A stretch of DNA of 22,440 nt, from positions 1 to 22,440 of the IMG/VR virus record IMGVR_UViG_3300029787_000365; one strand, written 5' to 3'. Positions 1-11,200 of the stretch are shown here, in pieces. Position numbers and translations under genes: made by a program. The notes beneath the pieces are model-generated. The model did no database searches. It saw nothing but the letters and a program-made list of their open reading frames with translations, and had not been told where the DNA came from. The first letter of the stretch is position 1. The number at the start of each line of letters is the position of its first letter. Origin of the DNA: a virus.

Positions 1-3000
1 GATTTTAAAATTATTTCACCTGGATTTAACTATAAAAAACTTCCTAAATTTAAATCGGTTACTAGCACAAATGGTAGTAATGCAAATATTGTCGCTGTAT
101 CTACATCAATCGGTAGAATACAAGATGTTAGAATACTTGATATTGGATATGAATATTCATCTGATAAAACTCTAAGTCCAGAGGCATTTATATCACCAGT
201 AGTAAATATTGATAATCTTGATGTAATTAATTCTACAACTATTATTAAAGGTGGAAAAAATTATATTAATGCACCAAATTTAATTGTATTCAATCCAATA
301 AGCAATACATTAGTAAATGATTCATCTTTAGTTGCGATTGCACCTAATCAAACAATATCAGAAGTTAAAATTCTTGCACCAGTAACAGGATTAGATTCTG
401 TTAATCATTCTATAATTGCAATCAATAACTCAAATGGTGTTGGTATAAATTCAATACAATCTAGTTCATCTGGTTTAGTAACTTGTTTCCTTGAAACTCC
501 TATGAATGGTTTTGTAGATCCACAACCATTTGCTATTGGGGACGAAATATTTGTTGAGGGTATTCAAAGAATCGGTGAAACAGGTATTGGTGCTACACAA
601 GGAGGCATTTCAACAAATACTACGATTGAAGGTGATGGATTTAACTCTGAAAATTATAATTATCAATTTTTTACTATTGATGATTACATTGCTGGAACAC
701 AAGCGATTGTCAAATTTAGTTTAGCAGGTTTAACTACTAATACAGGTATTGCCAAAACATTCCAATCAGGATATGCAACTATAATTAATAAGCAAAATTA
801 TCCAACAATAGAACCAATACAAACAAGAGGTAAATTTGAATTAAATGAAAAGTTAATAATTGATGGTAAAATAACAGATTTATCAGTTGTTGAAATTAGA
901 GATGATTATATAAAAATTGATGGAAAATTTGAAATTAAAAAAGGTGATAGAATAACTGGTAGATTAACTAATGTTTCTGCTGAAATAACAAGTATTGTTG
1001 GAAATAAAGCAAAATTTAAAACAGATTTTTCAAATCGTCAAGAATATGGTTGGTTAGATGATATTGGTAAATTAAATCAAGATTATCAAGTAATACCAGA
1101 TAATGATTACTATCAAAATTTGTCTTACACAGTTAAAAGCACAATAGAATGGGATAAATTTGTAAATCCAGTAAATCGTTTAGTTCATCCTGCTGGATTG
1201 AAAAATTTTGCAGATACATCTGTAGAAAGTAAGGTATCAGTTGGTGTAGGAACCACAGCTCTGACAAAAGATTTGATTGTTCTTGATATAGCTAATATTT
1301 TGGGATTAGAAGATAAACAAAGAGTTGATGCTATCAATAATTTTGATTTCGCAACAGACTTTGATACAAGAACAAATAGATCTAAATTTGTAAATTTTTC
1401 CAATAAATCTTTAACAGATTTTTCAAGATGTAAAACAAACAGAGTATTAGTTCATGATGATATAAGCGGTAAGTTTTCAAGCACTGGTTTTCAAGAAAAT
1501 AATACTGTTATCGAAGAATTAACTGAGGACTATGCAAATTATTTAATTCAAATAATTGATCCAGATACTTTTGATACTCAATTTACAGAATTGATAGTTT
1601 TAACTACAACTGATGATGCTTATTTGCTTGAAAAAACAACTGATTTTACAACACTAGAACTCGGTGAATTTACAACAGAAATTACTTCTGGTGGAACTAA
1701 AAATTTAATATTTACACCTACTGAAGAATTCACAAAAGATCATGACATTAAAATTTTAAAAATTGATTTTAATACTGATTTAGTCGGTATAGCAACAAAT
1801 TCAATTGGAAATGTTGATTTGACTGGTGTTAATATTGGAGTAAGTAGTGCACCTTCTGGAATCACAACTGCTACAATAGCACAATTTTCAAAATCTGATT
1901 TTAATGGTCTCTATGCAAATATATTTGTTCAAGATAGCGTAACTAAAGAAACTAATTATAATGAAGTAATTATAGATTTTGATGGAACTGACACTACAAT
2001 ATCTCAAACATATTTTGATACTTTAGGTGGATTCAGTAATTCTTCTGTTGGAGTTATCACAGCAAGATATGAAAATGACTTTATCAAATTACAATGCGAA
2101 AATGATAGACTAAATTCACTTAATGTAAGAACAAATATAGTTGGATTAGGAACTACAACAGCTGGAATTGGAACTTATAGATTCTCAGTTAGTGGTCAAC
2201 CAACAGGAGCAGAAAGAAGTGCTAGATTAGAGTCTAATTATGTAACTGGAACAGCAAGCACGATTACATATGGAACAATTAGTAAAACTCTTGATAGTTC
2301 TGCAAAATCACTTATAAGAGTATCATGTGGTGAAACTTCAGCAATACATCAAATAGTATCAGTAAGAGACGCTGACGATATTTTAACTGTTCAATATCCT
2401 TTCGTATCTGCTGGTTCTACAACTGGTATAGGAACTTTTGGTGGTGAAATAGACGGATCTAATATAAATTTAAGATTTTATCCAGATTCTGAATTTACAT
2501 CATTAGTTGAAGTTCAAGCATTTAATCAGATATTTTATACAGAAAATGATTTCTCAAATGTTCCACCTGATTTAAACTATGGAACTGTTACTCAAAATTT
2601 ATTCTTATCAACATATGATGGTTTAAGTGGATTAAGAGCAAACAAAGTAGAATTTGATTTGAAATATGAAGGAACTCCAATATATTCCAAAACTTTTGAT
2701 CCGACAAATTCAGGGATATTAAGCACAACCACAGGTATATTTACAATACCAAATCATTTCTTTAATACAAATGAGCAATTAACTTACGCACCAGCATCAT
2801 CCTTTGTGGGAGTATCAGCTACTGCTGTATCAATTGGTGCAACAGCAAATGTTGCAGGAGTCGTCACTACAATATTACCAAGCACTGTTTTTGCAAAGGT
2901 AACAGATGAAAATACCTTCCAATTATTTACAAGACCAGAATATGTTTCATCTGGATCTGCTGTAACATTTACTGGAACTGGTTCTGGTAATTTACATAAA

Positions 3001-6000
3001 TTGTCAATGACCAAACAATTGTCAAAAACAATTATTGGTCTAGATGGTGTTGTTCAACAACCAATCACATTTACATCTATAACTCATACTTTTGGAGTCT
3101 TTGATGGATTCGCACATCAACCTACTATTGGTGTAGGAGTAACACAACTCATTCTAAGTGGAATATCTTCAATAACAACTTCAGATTTATTAAAGATTGG
3201 TGATGAGTTCATGTCAGTTACAGAAGTTGGTTTTTCAAGCACTCCTACTGGAACTATTAATGATGCAACTGATGTATCATTAGGTATTGCGACTCTGCCA
3301 TCTGTAAAAGTCACAAGAGGTCAATTAGGTATACCAGCAGCTGGTATATCTTCTGGAGCGAGTGTAAGGGTTCACAGAGGATCATTCAATATTGTTGATA
3401 GTAAAGTATACTTTACAGACCCACCAAAAGGAAATACAAGATCGAGAAAAGATGATACAAATTTACCATTTGTAAAAGCAGATTTTAGTGGTAGAACTTT
3501 CTTAAGAAGTAACTATACTACTAATATGTTATTTGATGATATATCAGATAATTTTACAGGTATTGGTAAAACATACACTTTAACTGTCGGTGGTGCAAAC
3601 ACATCATCTGGTATTGGAGTTGGTAATGGTGTTTTATTCATTAATGGTGTATTCCAAACTCCTTTAACAAGTAATAACACTGGAAATAATTATGAATTTA
3701 TTAGTGATACAACTGCAGGTATATCAACTGTTGAATTTACAGGTATTACCTCTGCAAATGGTAATTTCATCGTATCAGAATCTGATATAAATCAAAATCA
3801 AGTTCCTAGAGGTGGTATAATCATCTCATTAGGATCTACTGCAGGTCTTGGATATGCTCCTTTACAAGGTGCAAAGGTCAAACCATTCAAAAATGCTGCT
3901 GGTGGTATTACAAGTATTGTTGGTATAGGAACCTCTTCAGGTTTTAATATTGGAATACAAACTGCAACATATGATAATACATCAGGTATTATTACAGTCA
4001 CAACAAACAAAGTTCATGGTTTTGCATTAGAAAGACCTAATACTGTTAAATTAAAAAATCTAGAGTTTAGTTGCGTTGGTTATAGTGGTGTTACGACAAC
4101 CATATTCCAAGACCATGAAAGAGGTTTATTTGTAGTTGGTATTGTATCTGATAGAACATTTGAAGTTCAGGCAGGACCAAGCACAATAGCTCATACTTAT
4201 GTTGGTGGTGGAGAAGCTTATGAATTTTTCGGAGATCTCACTTTTGGTTCGGGATATCGTGGTGGTTCAGTTTCAATTGGTGTAACAGACCAAGCATATG
4301 TTCATAGATTTATAAGTGCTGGTATAAATTCAATTCGTAAGGGTAATTTTGCTGCCACAGGAGCAAATGCATTTACTGCTACAAATGCAACTTATACATC
4401 ACATACAGGAACTTTATTATTAACAATTCCAAATCATGGTCTTACAACAAGTGATACTGTTGGAATTGATACTGGTGGACTAGTATTTAAATGTTCAAAG
4501 GATAATTTCTTCTCAAATCATCCATATCCAAGGGCAGTATCTAAAACAAGTTTCCCTAACTCAGATCCTATTGCTGGTATTCAAACTGCAATTATTGCAA
4601 AAACTGATGATACTATCACACTTCAGGTAGGTGTTGGTGGAGGTGCTGGTAGTGGAGCAGTTGTTACTGCAACTGTCGGTGTAGGTGGAACACTAGCATT
4701 TAACATTGTTTCTGCAGGAACTAGCTATGTCAATCCAGAAATAATAATACCAGAACCATCATACAGTAATTTACCAGTTGTTGGTGTATCAAGACTAGGA
4801 GTTGGTCCAACAACTGATACTGGTTCTAATTTATTAATTGATGTTGAAGTTGGTGCATCAAGAACTACAGTTGGTATTGGTTCAACAACTTTCGAGATAT
4901 CAAATTTTAAAATATCAAGACCTGGACATTCATTTAAAATAGGTGATAAATTCAAACCAGTTGGATTAGTTACTGCAGCACATTTAACTTCACCAATTAA
5001 TGAGTTTGAATTAGAAGTTTTAAGAATATTCAATGATCAATTTTCTTCATGGCAATTTGGTGAGTTAGATTACATAGATGATATTAGGAATTTGCAAAAT
5101 GGTTCAAGAACCAAATTCCCATTATTCTTCAATGGACAATTATTGAGTTTTGAAAAAGACAAAACAAATTCACAATCACAACTTATTGATTTAGATGCAG
5201 TATTACTCATATTTGTAAATGGAGTATTACAAAAACCTGGTGAATCATATCAGTTCCAAGGAGGAACTACATTTACATTTACAGAAGCACCAACAGGAGA
5301 ATCATCACCTGGTGCAAATGATCATGATAATGTTGATATTTTCTTCTATAAAGGACAAGATGGAGTTGATGTAGATATTGTTGATATTTCAGAGTCAGTC
5401 AAAAGAGGTGATGAAATTAAAGTCATGAGAAGTCCTGTTGGTTTAACAACTGCACAGGAGAGTGAAAGAGTAGTTAAAGAAATTTTAGGTTCTAATTTAG
5501 TTGAAACAAATATCTATTCAGGTCTTGGAGTTGATGAAAATAATGAAAAACCAATTAGATGGACTAAACAAAAAGTTGATTTAATTGTAAATGGAGAAGT
5601 TATTGATAAATCAAGAGCATCCATTGAACCTCAAATATACCCAACAGCAAAAATTATTGGAAATTTAACTGAAACATCAGGTGCTACTGGAACAGGAGGA
5701 ATTTTTGTTGATAATGCTGAAGTATTTTTCTATGAAATGGGTGGTAAAGATGGACTTTATATACCAGCATCTGATAAGTATGGTGTTACTATCAATGAAG
5801 TAGACGCACTAATTTCATCTGGAAGTATCGGTGTAGGTGCTGCAGCAACTGCTATTGTATCCGCTGCTGGAACTATTTCATCAATTGATATAACAAGTGG
5901 TGGTTCAGGGTATTCTGGATTAATTGATATTGGTATTTCATCTCCAGTAGGGATTGAAAAAGTTGTTGGGGTTGGAACTACTGCTACCGCTACTGTAACA

Positions 6001-6666
6001 ATAACAAATGGTGCAATATCTGCTGCTACAATAGTAAATCCAGGTTTAGGTTATACATTTACCAACCCACCAAATGTTATTATAGAATTACCTACATTCC
6101 AAACTGAAAAAATTACATCTATTGATGATGTTGAAGGTTTTACTGGAATTATAACTGGGATTAGTTCAACAACCAATAGTGGACAAACCGCACTTAAGTT
6201 CTTCTTTAGAGCAACAAAAACTGCAAGTAGTTTATTGGTTGGTTATCCATTATTAATTAAGGATACTACAGTTGGAAGTGGTGTTGTCTCTGTAGATACT
6301 CACAATTCATCCGTGGTTGGTGTTGGAACAACATTCCTTGATAATGTTTATAAGGTTCATGCTATTTCAACTAACGGAGAAGACGGTGTAATTACTTGCA
6401 ACGTTCAGAATGGTTCAAATGTAAGTATTGCAGAAACTGGTTTCCATTATCCAACTGGTATTGGAACATCAAAATCATTGGGTCGATTAAGTTGGGGTAG
6501 AATATACAATGCTACTCGTTCTACTAGTCCAATTTCGATTGGAGTAACTGGATTGACAGTTAACTCAGGTTTGAATACCTTCCCAACAATTCAAAGGAAA
6601 AATTATACTGCAGCATCTTTAAGAGGTCTAAGATCTACTGGTGCAATAAGAGTATTTGGACTTTGA
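1..6666 (+). CDS. Giant virion structural protein at the gp7 position, 5'-truncated by the window edge
   Basis: The frame is open from base 1 with no stop, so the true start lies left of the window. The first ATG at 502 is inside the protein. The visible part is 2221 residues, over twice T4 gp7 (1032 residues), which occupies this place just before gp8. I see no clear sequence match to gp7, so a baseplate role is inferred from position. The protein is Gly/Thr/Ser/Ile-rich and repetitive. GxxY-type repeats lie at residues 1-130 and again near 1550-1590 and 1945-2035. Three copies of an NGVxQxP motif lie near residues 1012, 1214 and 1740. A TRGxxG module lies near 1065-1135. Many VGVGTT or GIGT turns are scattered throughout. 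Similar low-complexity giant proteins are common in marine T4-like phages. It ends 42 bases before the gp8 start, with a late promoter in the gap. It is probably a baseplate or tail-fibre-linking component. Confidence 0.8.
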   Translation, partial: DFKIISPGFNYKKLPKFKSVTSTNGSNANIVAVSTSIGRIQDVRILDIGYEYSSDKTLSPEAFISPVVNIDNLDVINSTTIIKGGKNYINAPNLIVFNPISNTLVNDSSLVAIAPNQTISEVKILAPVTGLDSVNHSIIAINNSNGVGINSIQSSSSGLVTCFLETPMNGFVDPQPFAIGDEIFVEGIQRIGETGIGATQGGISTNTTIEGDGFNSENYNYQFFTIDDYIAGTQAIVKFSLAGLTTNTGIAKTFQSGYATIINKQNYPTIEPIQTRGKFELNEKLIIDGKITDLSVVEIRDDYIKIDGKFEIKKGDRITGRLTNVSAEITSIVGNKAKFKTDFSNRQEYGWLDDIGKLNQDYQVIPDNDYYQNLSYTVKSTIEWDKFVNPVNRLVHPAGLKNFADTSVESKVSVGVGTTALTKDLIVLDIANILGLEDKQRVDAINNFDFATDFDTRTNRSKFVNFSNKSLTDFSRCKTNRVLVHDDISGKFSSTGFQENNTVIEELTEDYANYLIQIIDPDTFDTQFTELIVLTTTDDAYLLEKTTDFTTLELGEFTTEITSGGTKNLIFTPTEEFTKDHDIKILKIDFNTDLVGIATNSIGNVDLTGVNIGVSSAPSGITTATIAQFSKSDFNGLYANIFVQDSVTKETNYNEVIIDFDGTDTTISQTYFDTLGGFSNSSVGVITARYENDFIKLQCENDRLNSLNVRTNIVGLGTTTAGIGTYRFSVSGQPTGAERSARLESNYVTGTASTITYGTISKTLDSSAKSLIRVSCGETSAIHQIVSVRDADDILTVQYPFVSAGSTTGIGTFGGEIDGSNINLRFYPDSEFTSLVEVQAFNQIFYTENDFSNVPPDLNYGTVTQNLFLSTYDGLSGLRANKVEFDLKYEGTPIYSKTFDPTNSGILSTTTGIFTIPNHFFNTNEQLTYAPASSFVGVSATAVSIGATANVAGVVTTILPSTVFAKVTDENTFQLFTRPEYVSSGSAVTFTGTGSGNLHKLSMTKQLSKTIIGLDGVVQQPITFTSITHTFGVFDGFAHQPTIGVGVTQLILSGISSITTSDLLKIGDEFMSVTEVGFSSTPTGTINDATDVSLGIATLPSVKVTRGQLGIPAAGISSGASVRVHRGSFNIVDSKVYFTDPPKGNTRSRKDDTNLPFVKADFSGRTFLRSNYTTNMLFDDISDNFTGIGKTYTLTVGGANTSSGIGVGNGVLFINGVFQTPLTSNNTGNNYEFISDTTAGISTVEFTGITSANGNFIVSESDINQNQVPRGGIIISLGSTAGLGYAPLQGAKVKPFKNAAGGITSIVGIGTSSGFNIGIQTATYDNTSGIITVTTNKVHGFALERPNTVKLKNLEFSCVGYSGVTTTIFQDHERGLFVVGIVSDRTFEVQAGPSTIAHTYVGGGEAYEFFGDLTFGSGYRGGSVSIGVTDQAYVHRFISAGINSIRKGNFAATGANAFTATNATYTSHTGTLLLTIPNHGLTTSDTVGIDTGGLVFKCSKDNFFSNHPYPRAVSKTSFPNSDPIAGIQTAIIAKTDDTITLQVGVGGGAGSGAVVTATVGVGGTLAFNIVSAGTSYVNPEIIIPEPSYSNLPVVGVSRLGVGPTTDTGSNLLIDVEVGASRTTVGIGSTTFEISNFKISRPGHSFKIGDKFKPVGLVTAAHLTSPINEFELEVLRIFNDQFSSWQFGELDYIDDIRNLQNGSRTKFPLFFNGQLLSFEKDKTNSQSQLIDLDAVLLIFVNGVLQKPGESYQFQGGTTFTFTEAPTGESSPGANDHDNVDIFFYKGQDGVDVDIVDISESVKRGDEIKVMRSPVGLTTAQESERVVKEILGSNLVETNIYSGLGVDENNEKPIRWTKQKVDLIVNGEVIDKSRASIEPQIYPTAKIIGNLTETSGATGTGGIFVDNAEVFFYEMGGKDGLYIPASDKYGVTINEVDALISSGSIGVGAAATAIVSAAGTISSIDITSGGSGYSGLIDIGISSPVGIEKVVGVGTTATATVTITNGAISAATIVNPGLGYTFTNPPNVIIELPTFQTEKITSIDDVEGFTGIITGISSTTNSGQTALKFFFRATKTASSLLVGYPLLIKDTTVGSGVVSVDTHNSSVVGVGTTFLDNVYKVHAISTNGEDGVITCNVQNGSNVSIAETGFHYPTGIGTSKSLGRLSWGRIYNATRSTSPISIGVTGLTVNSGLNTFPTIQRKNYTAASLRGLRSTGAIRVFGL

Positions 6667-6678
6667 TTAAATAACCAC

Positions 6679-6686
6679 TATAAATA
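6679..6686 (+). promoter_or_regulatory. T4-type late promoter (TATAAATA) upstream of gp8
   Basis: A perfect TATAAATA octamer lies in the 42-base gap between the giant left gene and gp8. In T4 this octamer is the whole late promoter, recognised by gp55 sigma with gp33 and the sliding clamp. Transcription would be expected to start a few bases downstream, before the gp8 ATG at 6709. The ribosome site for gp8 is weak, only an A-rich AAAGAAAAG stretch. Confidence 0.75.
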
Positions 6687-6708
6687 AAAAGAAAAGTATA
6701 ATTTTAAG

Positions 6709-8298
6709 ATGTCGGCAATTGTTACTGACCAATTTAGAATTCTGAACGCAAATAATTTTGTAGAATCAGTAGAAAATACGAATAATTCATACTATGTTTT
6801 TGCAGGATTATCAAATCCAGCAGGATCAGGAACTTTAGTGGGTTACGGTAGATCTTCAAATTGGAATTCAATCACACCACCACCAACAGATAGTTTTTCA
6901 TATAGATCTCATACTGGTGATACCATGATGTTTGGTAAAAAAGTATCATCAGCAAATATAAGAAGGATAATAAGAAGAGTTGATTGGGTATCTGGAAATA
7001 GATATGAAATTTATAGAGATGACTATAGTGCCTCAAATCCAAGTCCATTAACCGCTGCAAATAGATTATATGATGCAAACTACTACGTTCTTAATTCCGA
7101 CTTCAAAGTTTACATTTGTATTGATAATGGTTCAACAGGAACTAACCCGCTTGGAAATGTGTCTCAAGATGAACCCACATTTACAGACTTAGAACCATCT
7201 AAAGCAGGTAATAGTGGAGATGGATTTATTTGGAAATATTTGTTTACAGTCTCTCCTAGCGATATTATTAAATTTGATTCTACTGAATTCATAACAGTTC
7301 CAAATAATTGGTCTTCAAGCACTGATTCACAAATAAGAGCAGTTCGTGAAAATGGTGATTCTTCTGTAAATCTAAATCAAATAAAACATGTTTATATTGA
7401 AAGTGCTGGTAGTGGATATGCAAATGGATTAAGTCAAGAAGTTGATATCATAGGAGATGGAACTGGTGCAAAAGCAAGAGTAGATGTTGTTAATGGTGCT
7501 ATAACAGATGTCATTGTTAGTGCTGGTGGAAAAGGTTATAGTTATGCTTTAGTTGATTTAGGAACTTTAAATAGCAATGTAAGTGCAACTGGAAGAGCAA
7601 AATTAATTCCTATCTTACCACCAGGTTTGGGTCATGGCACAGATGTTTATACTGAATTAGGAACTGATAGAGTAATTGTTTATGCTAGATTTGACGATTC
7701 TACTAAAGATTTTCCAATTGATACTAAATTTGCACAGGTTGGTATTGTAAAAAATCCAACTAAGGTTGGAACGTCTGTAACCTACACTGACAACACTTAT
7801 TCTTCACTTCAAGCAGTTAAATTTAGCAGTGTAACTGGAACTCCACAAGTTGGTGAGGAAATAAAACAAGTTTTAACCATATCCCCTAATACTGGAAAAG
7901 TTGCTACTGGTTTTATTGCTTCATATGATATTGAGACTAAAGTTCTAAAATATTTTAAAGATAGGTCTCTTAATTTTAATAGAACAACTTATGATCAAAC
8001 AGATTATACTGGTATATCCACAACTGGAAGATCGTATCAATTTGAATCTGATAGTAATGCCAATGATATAAAAGGTGCCACATCCACATTTTCTGGTTCA
8101 ATATTTTCTAATTTTTCAGGCATTACAACAAACCCAACTGGTAACAAATTAATAAATTTAGAAACTAACTTTGTTTCAGGGTTATCTGATTCAGAGATAA
8201 ATAAAGGGTCAGGTGAAATAGTCTACTTAGATAATAGACCTTTGATTGTTAGAAACTCTCGACAAAAAGAAGACATTAAAATCATACTAGAATTCTAA
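6709..8298 (+). CDS. 8: Baseplate wedge subunit gp8
   Basis: gp8 is a structural subunit of the T4 baseplate wedge, which surrounds the hub and carries the tail fibres. Both ends match T4 gp8. The N-terminus has IVTDQFRILNANNF, then SNWNS, TPPPTDS and the WKYLF segment near residue 177, which corresponds to YVWEYLFEIPP of T4. The C-terminus GEIVYLDNRPLIV followed by EDIKIILEF corresponds to GEMIYMENRPPII and EINILFTF. The protein is 529 residues against 334 in T4. The excess falls in two insertions. One, near residues 222-285, carries paired GxGY repeats. The other, near residues 385-500, lies between the conserved VGIVKNP segment and the C-terminal motif. The gene follows a late promoter and ends one base before the next ATG, so the two are probably coupled. 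Confidence 0.9.
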   Translation: MSAIVTDQFRILNANNFVESVENTNNSYYVFAGLSNPAGSGTLVGYGRSSNWNSITPPPTDSFSYRSHTGDTMMFGKKVSSANIRRIIRRVDWVSGNRYEIYRDDYSASNPSPLTAANRLYDANYYVLNSDFKVYICIDNGSTGTNPLGNVSQDEPTFTDLEPSKAGNSGDGFIWKYLFTVSPSDIIKFDSTEFITVPNNWSSSTDSQIRAVRENGDSSVNLNQIKHVYIESAGSGYANGLSQEVDIIGDGTGAKARVDVVNGAITDVIVSAGGKGYSYALVDLGTLNSNVSATGRAKLIPILPPGLGHGTDVYTELGTDRVIVYARFDDSTKDFPIDTKFAQVGIVKNPTKVGTSVTYTDNTYSSLQAVKFSSVTGTPQVGEEIKQVLTISPNTGKVATGFIASYDIETKVLKYFKDRSLNFNRTTYDQTDYTGISTTGRSYQFESDSNANDIKGATSTFSGSIFSNFSGITTNPTGNKLINLETNFVSGLSDSEINKGSGEIVYLDNRPLIVRNSRQKEDIKIILEF

Positions 8299-8299
8299 A

Positions 8300-11200
8300 A
8301 TGCCACAAAAGACTAACTTAAATATATCACCTTATTATGATGATTTCGATAAGGCAAATAATTTTTACAAAATACTGTTTAAACCTGGATACCCAGTTCA
8401 AGCAAGAGAATTAACTGGTCTACAGTCTCTTCTACAAAATCAAGTTGAATCTTTTGGTAAACATATTTTTAAAGAAGGTTCTATGGTCATACCTGGTGGT
8501 ATTGAATATGATCCTACTTATTTTTCAGCAAAAATAAATTCTACTCATTTAGGTGTTGATGTATCAGTATATTTAAGTGAAATAATTGCAAATAATAGCG
8601 GAAAGGGAACAAGAGTAAGAGGACAAAGTTCAGGTATAGTAGCAACAATTAAAAATTTCATTCTTCCTCCAGAGGAAGGAGTTGATGAAATAACAATTTT
8701 TATTAAGTATAATCAGTCAGGGAATGATGGAGAGAGCACAGCATTTCCAGATGGAGAAGTGCTCATACTAGAGGATAATCTAACTTATGGAAATACAACT
8801 TTAAATATAGAAGAAACTGTTTTAACTTTAGTTTCTGAGAACGCAACTGCTACTGGTTCTGCTTTTGGTGTTAACAAAGGTGTATATTTCATGCGTGGAA
8901 TATTTGTTGATGTTCCAACTTCCCTAATTGTATTGGAACCATATTCAACTACACCATCATATCGTGTTGGTTTTGAAATTTTAGAAGAGATTGTTAATGC
9001 AAATGATGACTCATCTTTATATGATAATGCAAAAGGATTCACAAACTTTGCTGCACCAGGTGCTGATCGATTTAAAATTACTGTTAAATTAACTAAGAAA
9101 GCGTTACAGGATTATGAAGATACTAATTTTGTAGAGTTATTCAGAACAACAAATGGTGAAACTAAAAAATTACAAGATTCTACAGTATATTCAGAACTTA
9201 AAAAATATTTTGCAAAGAGAACATATGATGAATCAGGTAATTACTCAGTCGAACCTTTCCGTGTTAATTGTCAAAATTCTCTAAATGATGAAGTTGGATC
9301 GGGTGGATTATATACAGAAAATCAATTAACTGACAAAGGAAATACTCCAACTGATGATTTAATGTGCTACAAGTTATCAGCAGGTAAGGCATATGTTAGA
9401 GGATTTGATGTATATTTACCAGGAACTACAGTAGTTGATGTAGAAAAACCAAGAGATACAAAAACAATAAAGGTAGCATCAATTCCATTTAATATGGGAA
9501 GTTTAGTAAAACTTAACCATGTTATTGGATCACCTTTTGTTAATATTGGTGGCACAAATACAAATGTAGTTCAACTATACAATCAAAGAAGAGGAGCAAC
9601 TACTGCAGGGACTAATGGTATACAGATAGGTGAGGCAAGAGTATATTCTTTTGGTGTTTCTGATGCACCATATTCAGGCACTACAACAGAGTGGGATTTA
9701 CATTTATATGATATTCAAACATTTACTATTTTAAAGTGTAATGTTTTAACAAATGCAGGTGATAAAGTAGCGGGAACAAGAATTAGAGGTTTAGCAAGTG
9801 GAGCAATTGGGTATCTTGCAAAAAATGCAAATGCAACTGGAGTCAATGAACTAGCAGTATCACAAACAACTGGTGCTTTTATTAATGGAGAGCAATTGAT
9901 ATTTAATGAAAAAACATCAACAGAAAATGCATCAATAGTTGAAGTTCTTCAATATACTACTGATGATATTAAAATGGTGTATCAAGACACCTTTGGAACA
10001 ACAGGTATTTCAACTTTTGCTGCGGACACTAAACTTTATGATCGAGTTTTACCTAGTTTTTCACTCACAGACCAGTTAAATGTAATAAACACCTCTGCTC
10101 AAGTTAATAATCGTAATTTTGCAGGAGTTGGAATTAAAACTGATACTATAATTGCATTTAATAATGGTATTGCAAATGATCCGCATTTTAATAGAATATC
10201 AAATATTAGTTCTAATGGTAAGACACTTACATTATCATCTACAAATACAGTTGCTGGCATCAATAACGGTGCTGTATTATCTGGTGTTTCAACTTCTTCA
10301 ACATTTAGAATTAAAGTTCCAAAAATTATAAACACTGATTCTGGTATTTTTTCAAAGTTACCTAGACAAGTTATTTCAAATGTAGATACTTCTGGTTCTA
10401 ATTTAATCATCAGTAAACAAATTGTAGGTCAAAATGTAAGTAGCAAATCTTTAAGTATCAATTCCCAATCTGCATTTGATGCCTCTGTAGGAATTACAAG
10501 TGTATTTTTTGAACCATTTGATGCTGAAAAATATTCAATTACTTATCAAGATGGATCTATTGAAACATTAACCTCAGATCAAGTTACTATTTCTGATAAT
10601 GGAAATGTTGTATCATTTAGTGGTTTGAAAGAAACAACAGCAAGTCAAGTTGTTGTTAATACAACTTTAAAAAAGGTTGGTGCATCAAGTAAATCTAAAG
10701 ATTATCTAAGAAGTCAACAATTAAGTGTTACAAGAACTTCAGGAGTAAATACCTTGAATGGACTCTCAATACATGATGGATATGGAGTAAGAGTTGAAGA
10801 TAGAGAAATATCATTAAATGTTCCTGATGTAGTTAAAATTCTCGCAGTTTATGAATCAAAATCAAATGCTGTTCCTGTTTTAGACGCTTTAACATTTGTT
10901 TCTGGTTTATCTTTAAACACAAATGCTATAGTTGGTGAAAAAATTGTAGGTAAAGATAGTAGAGCAGTAGGTCAAATTGTTTCTGCACCAAGTGCGACAG
11001 AAATTAGATTTGTTTATCTTAATGCAAATAAATTTACAATTGGTGAAGTTATAGAGTTTAAAGAATCAGCAATTGAATCAATACTACAACAAGTTGAAAT
11101 TGGTAATTTTATAGATCGAACCAACAATTACATTTTAGATAAAGGACATAAAATTCAATACTGTGATTTTTCAAAAATAGTAAGAAAAGCAAAATCTGCT

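Noticed and set aside
2140-2180. Recurring GGAACTACAACA-like DNA strings (VGxGTT motif) as DNA repeats
   Set aside because: The recurrence follows the protein motif GxGTT with varying codons, so it reflects protein-level repetition rather than a DNA repeat element.
502-6666. ATG at 502 as the start of the giant left protein
   Set aside because: The same frame is open without stops from base 1 and the upstream residues show the same repeat style, so the protein enters from outside the window.
8197-8205. GATAAATAA inside the gp8 gene as a late promoter
   Set aside because: It is an imperfect match within coding sequence of an A+T-rich genome, with no gap or gene arrangement to support it.
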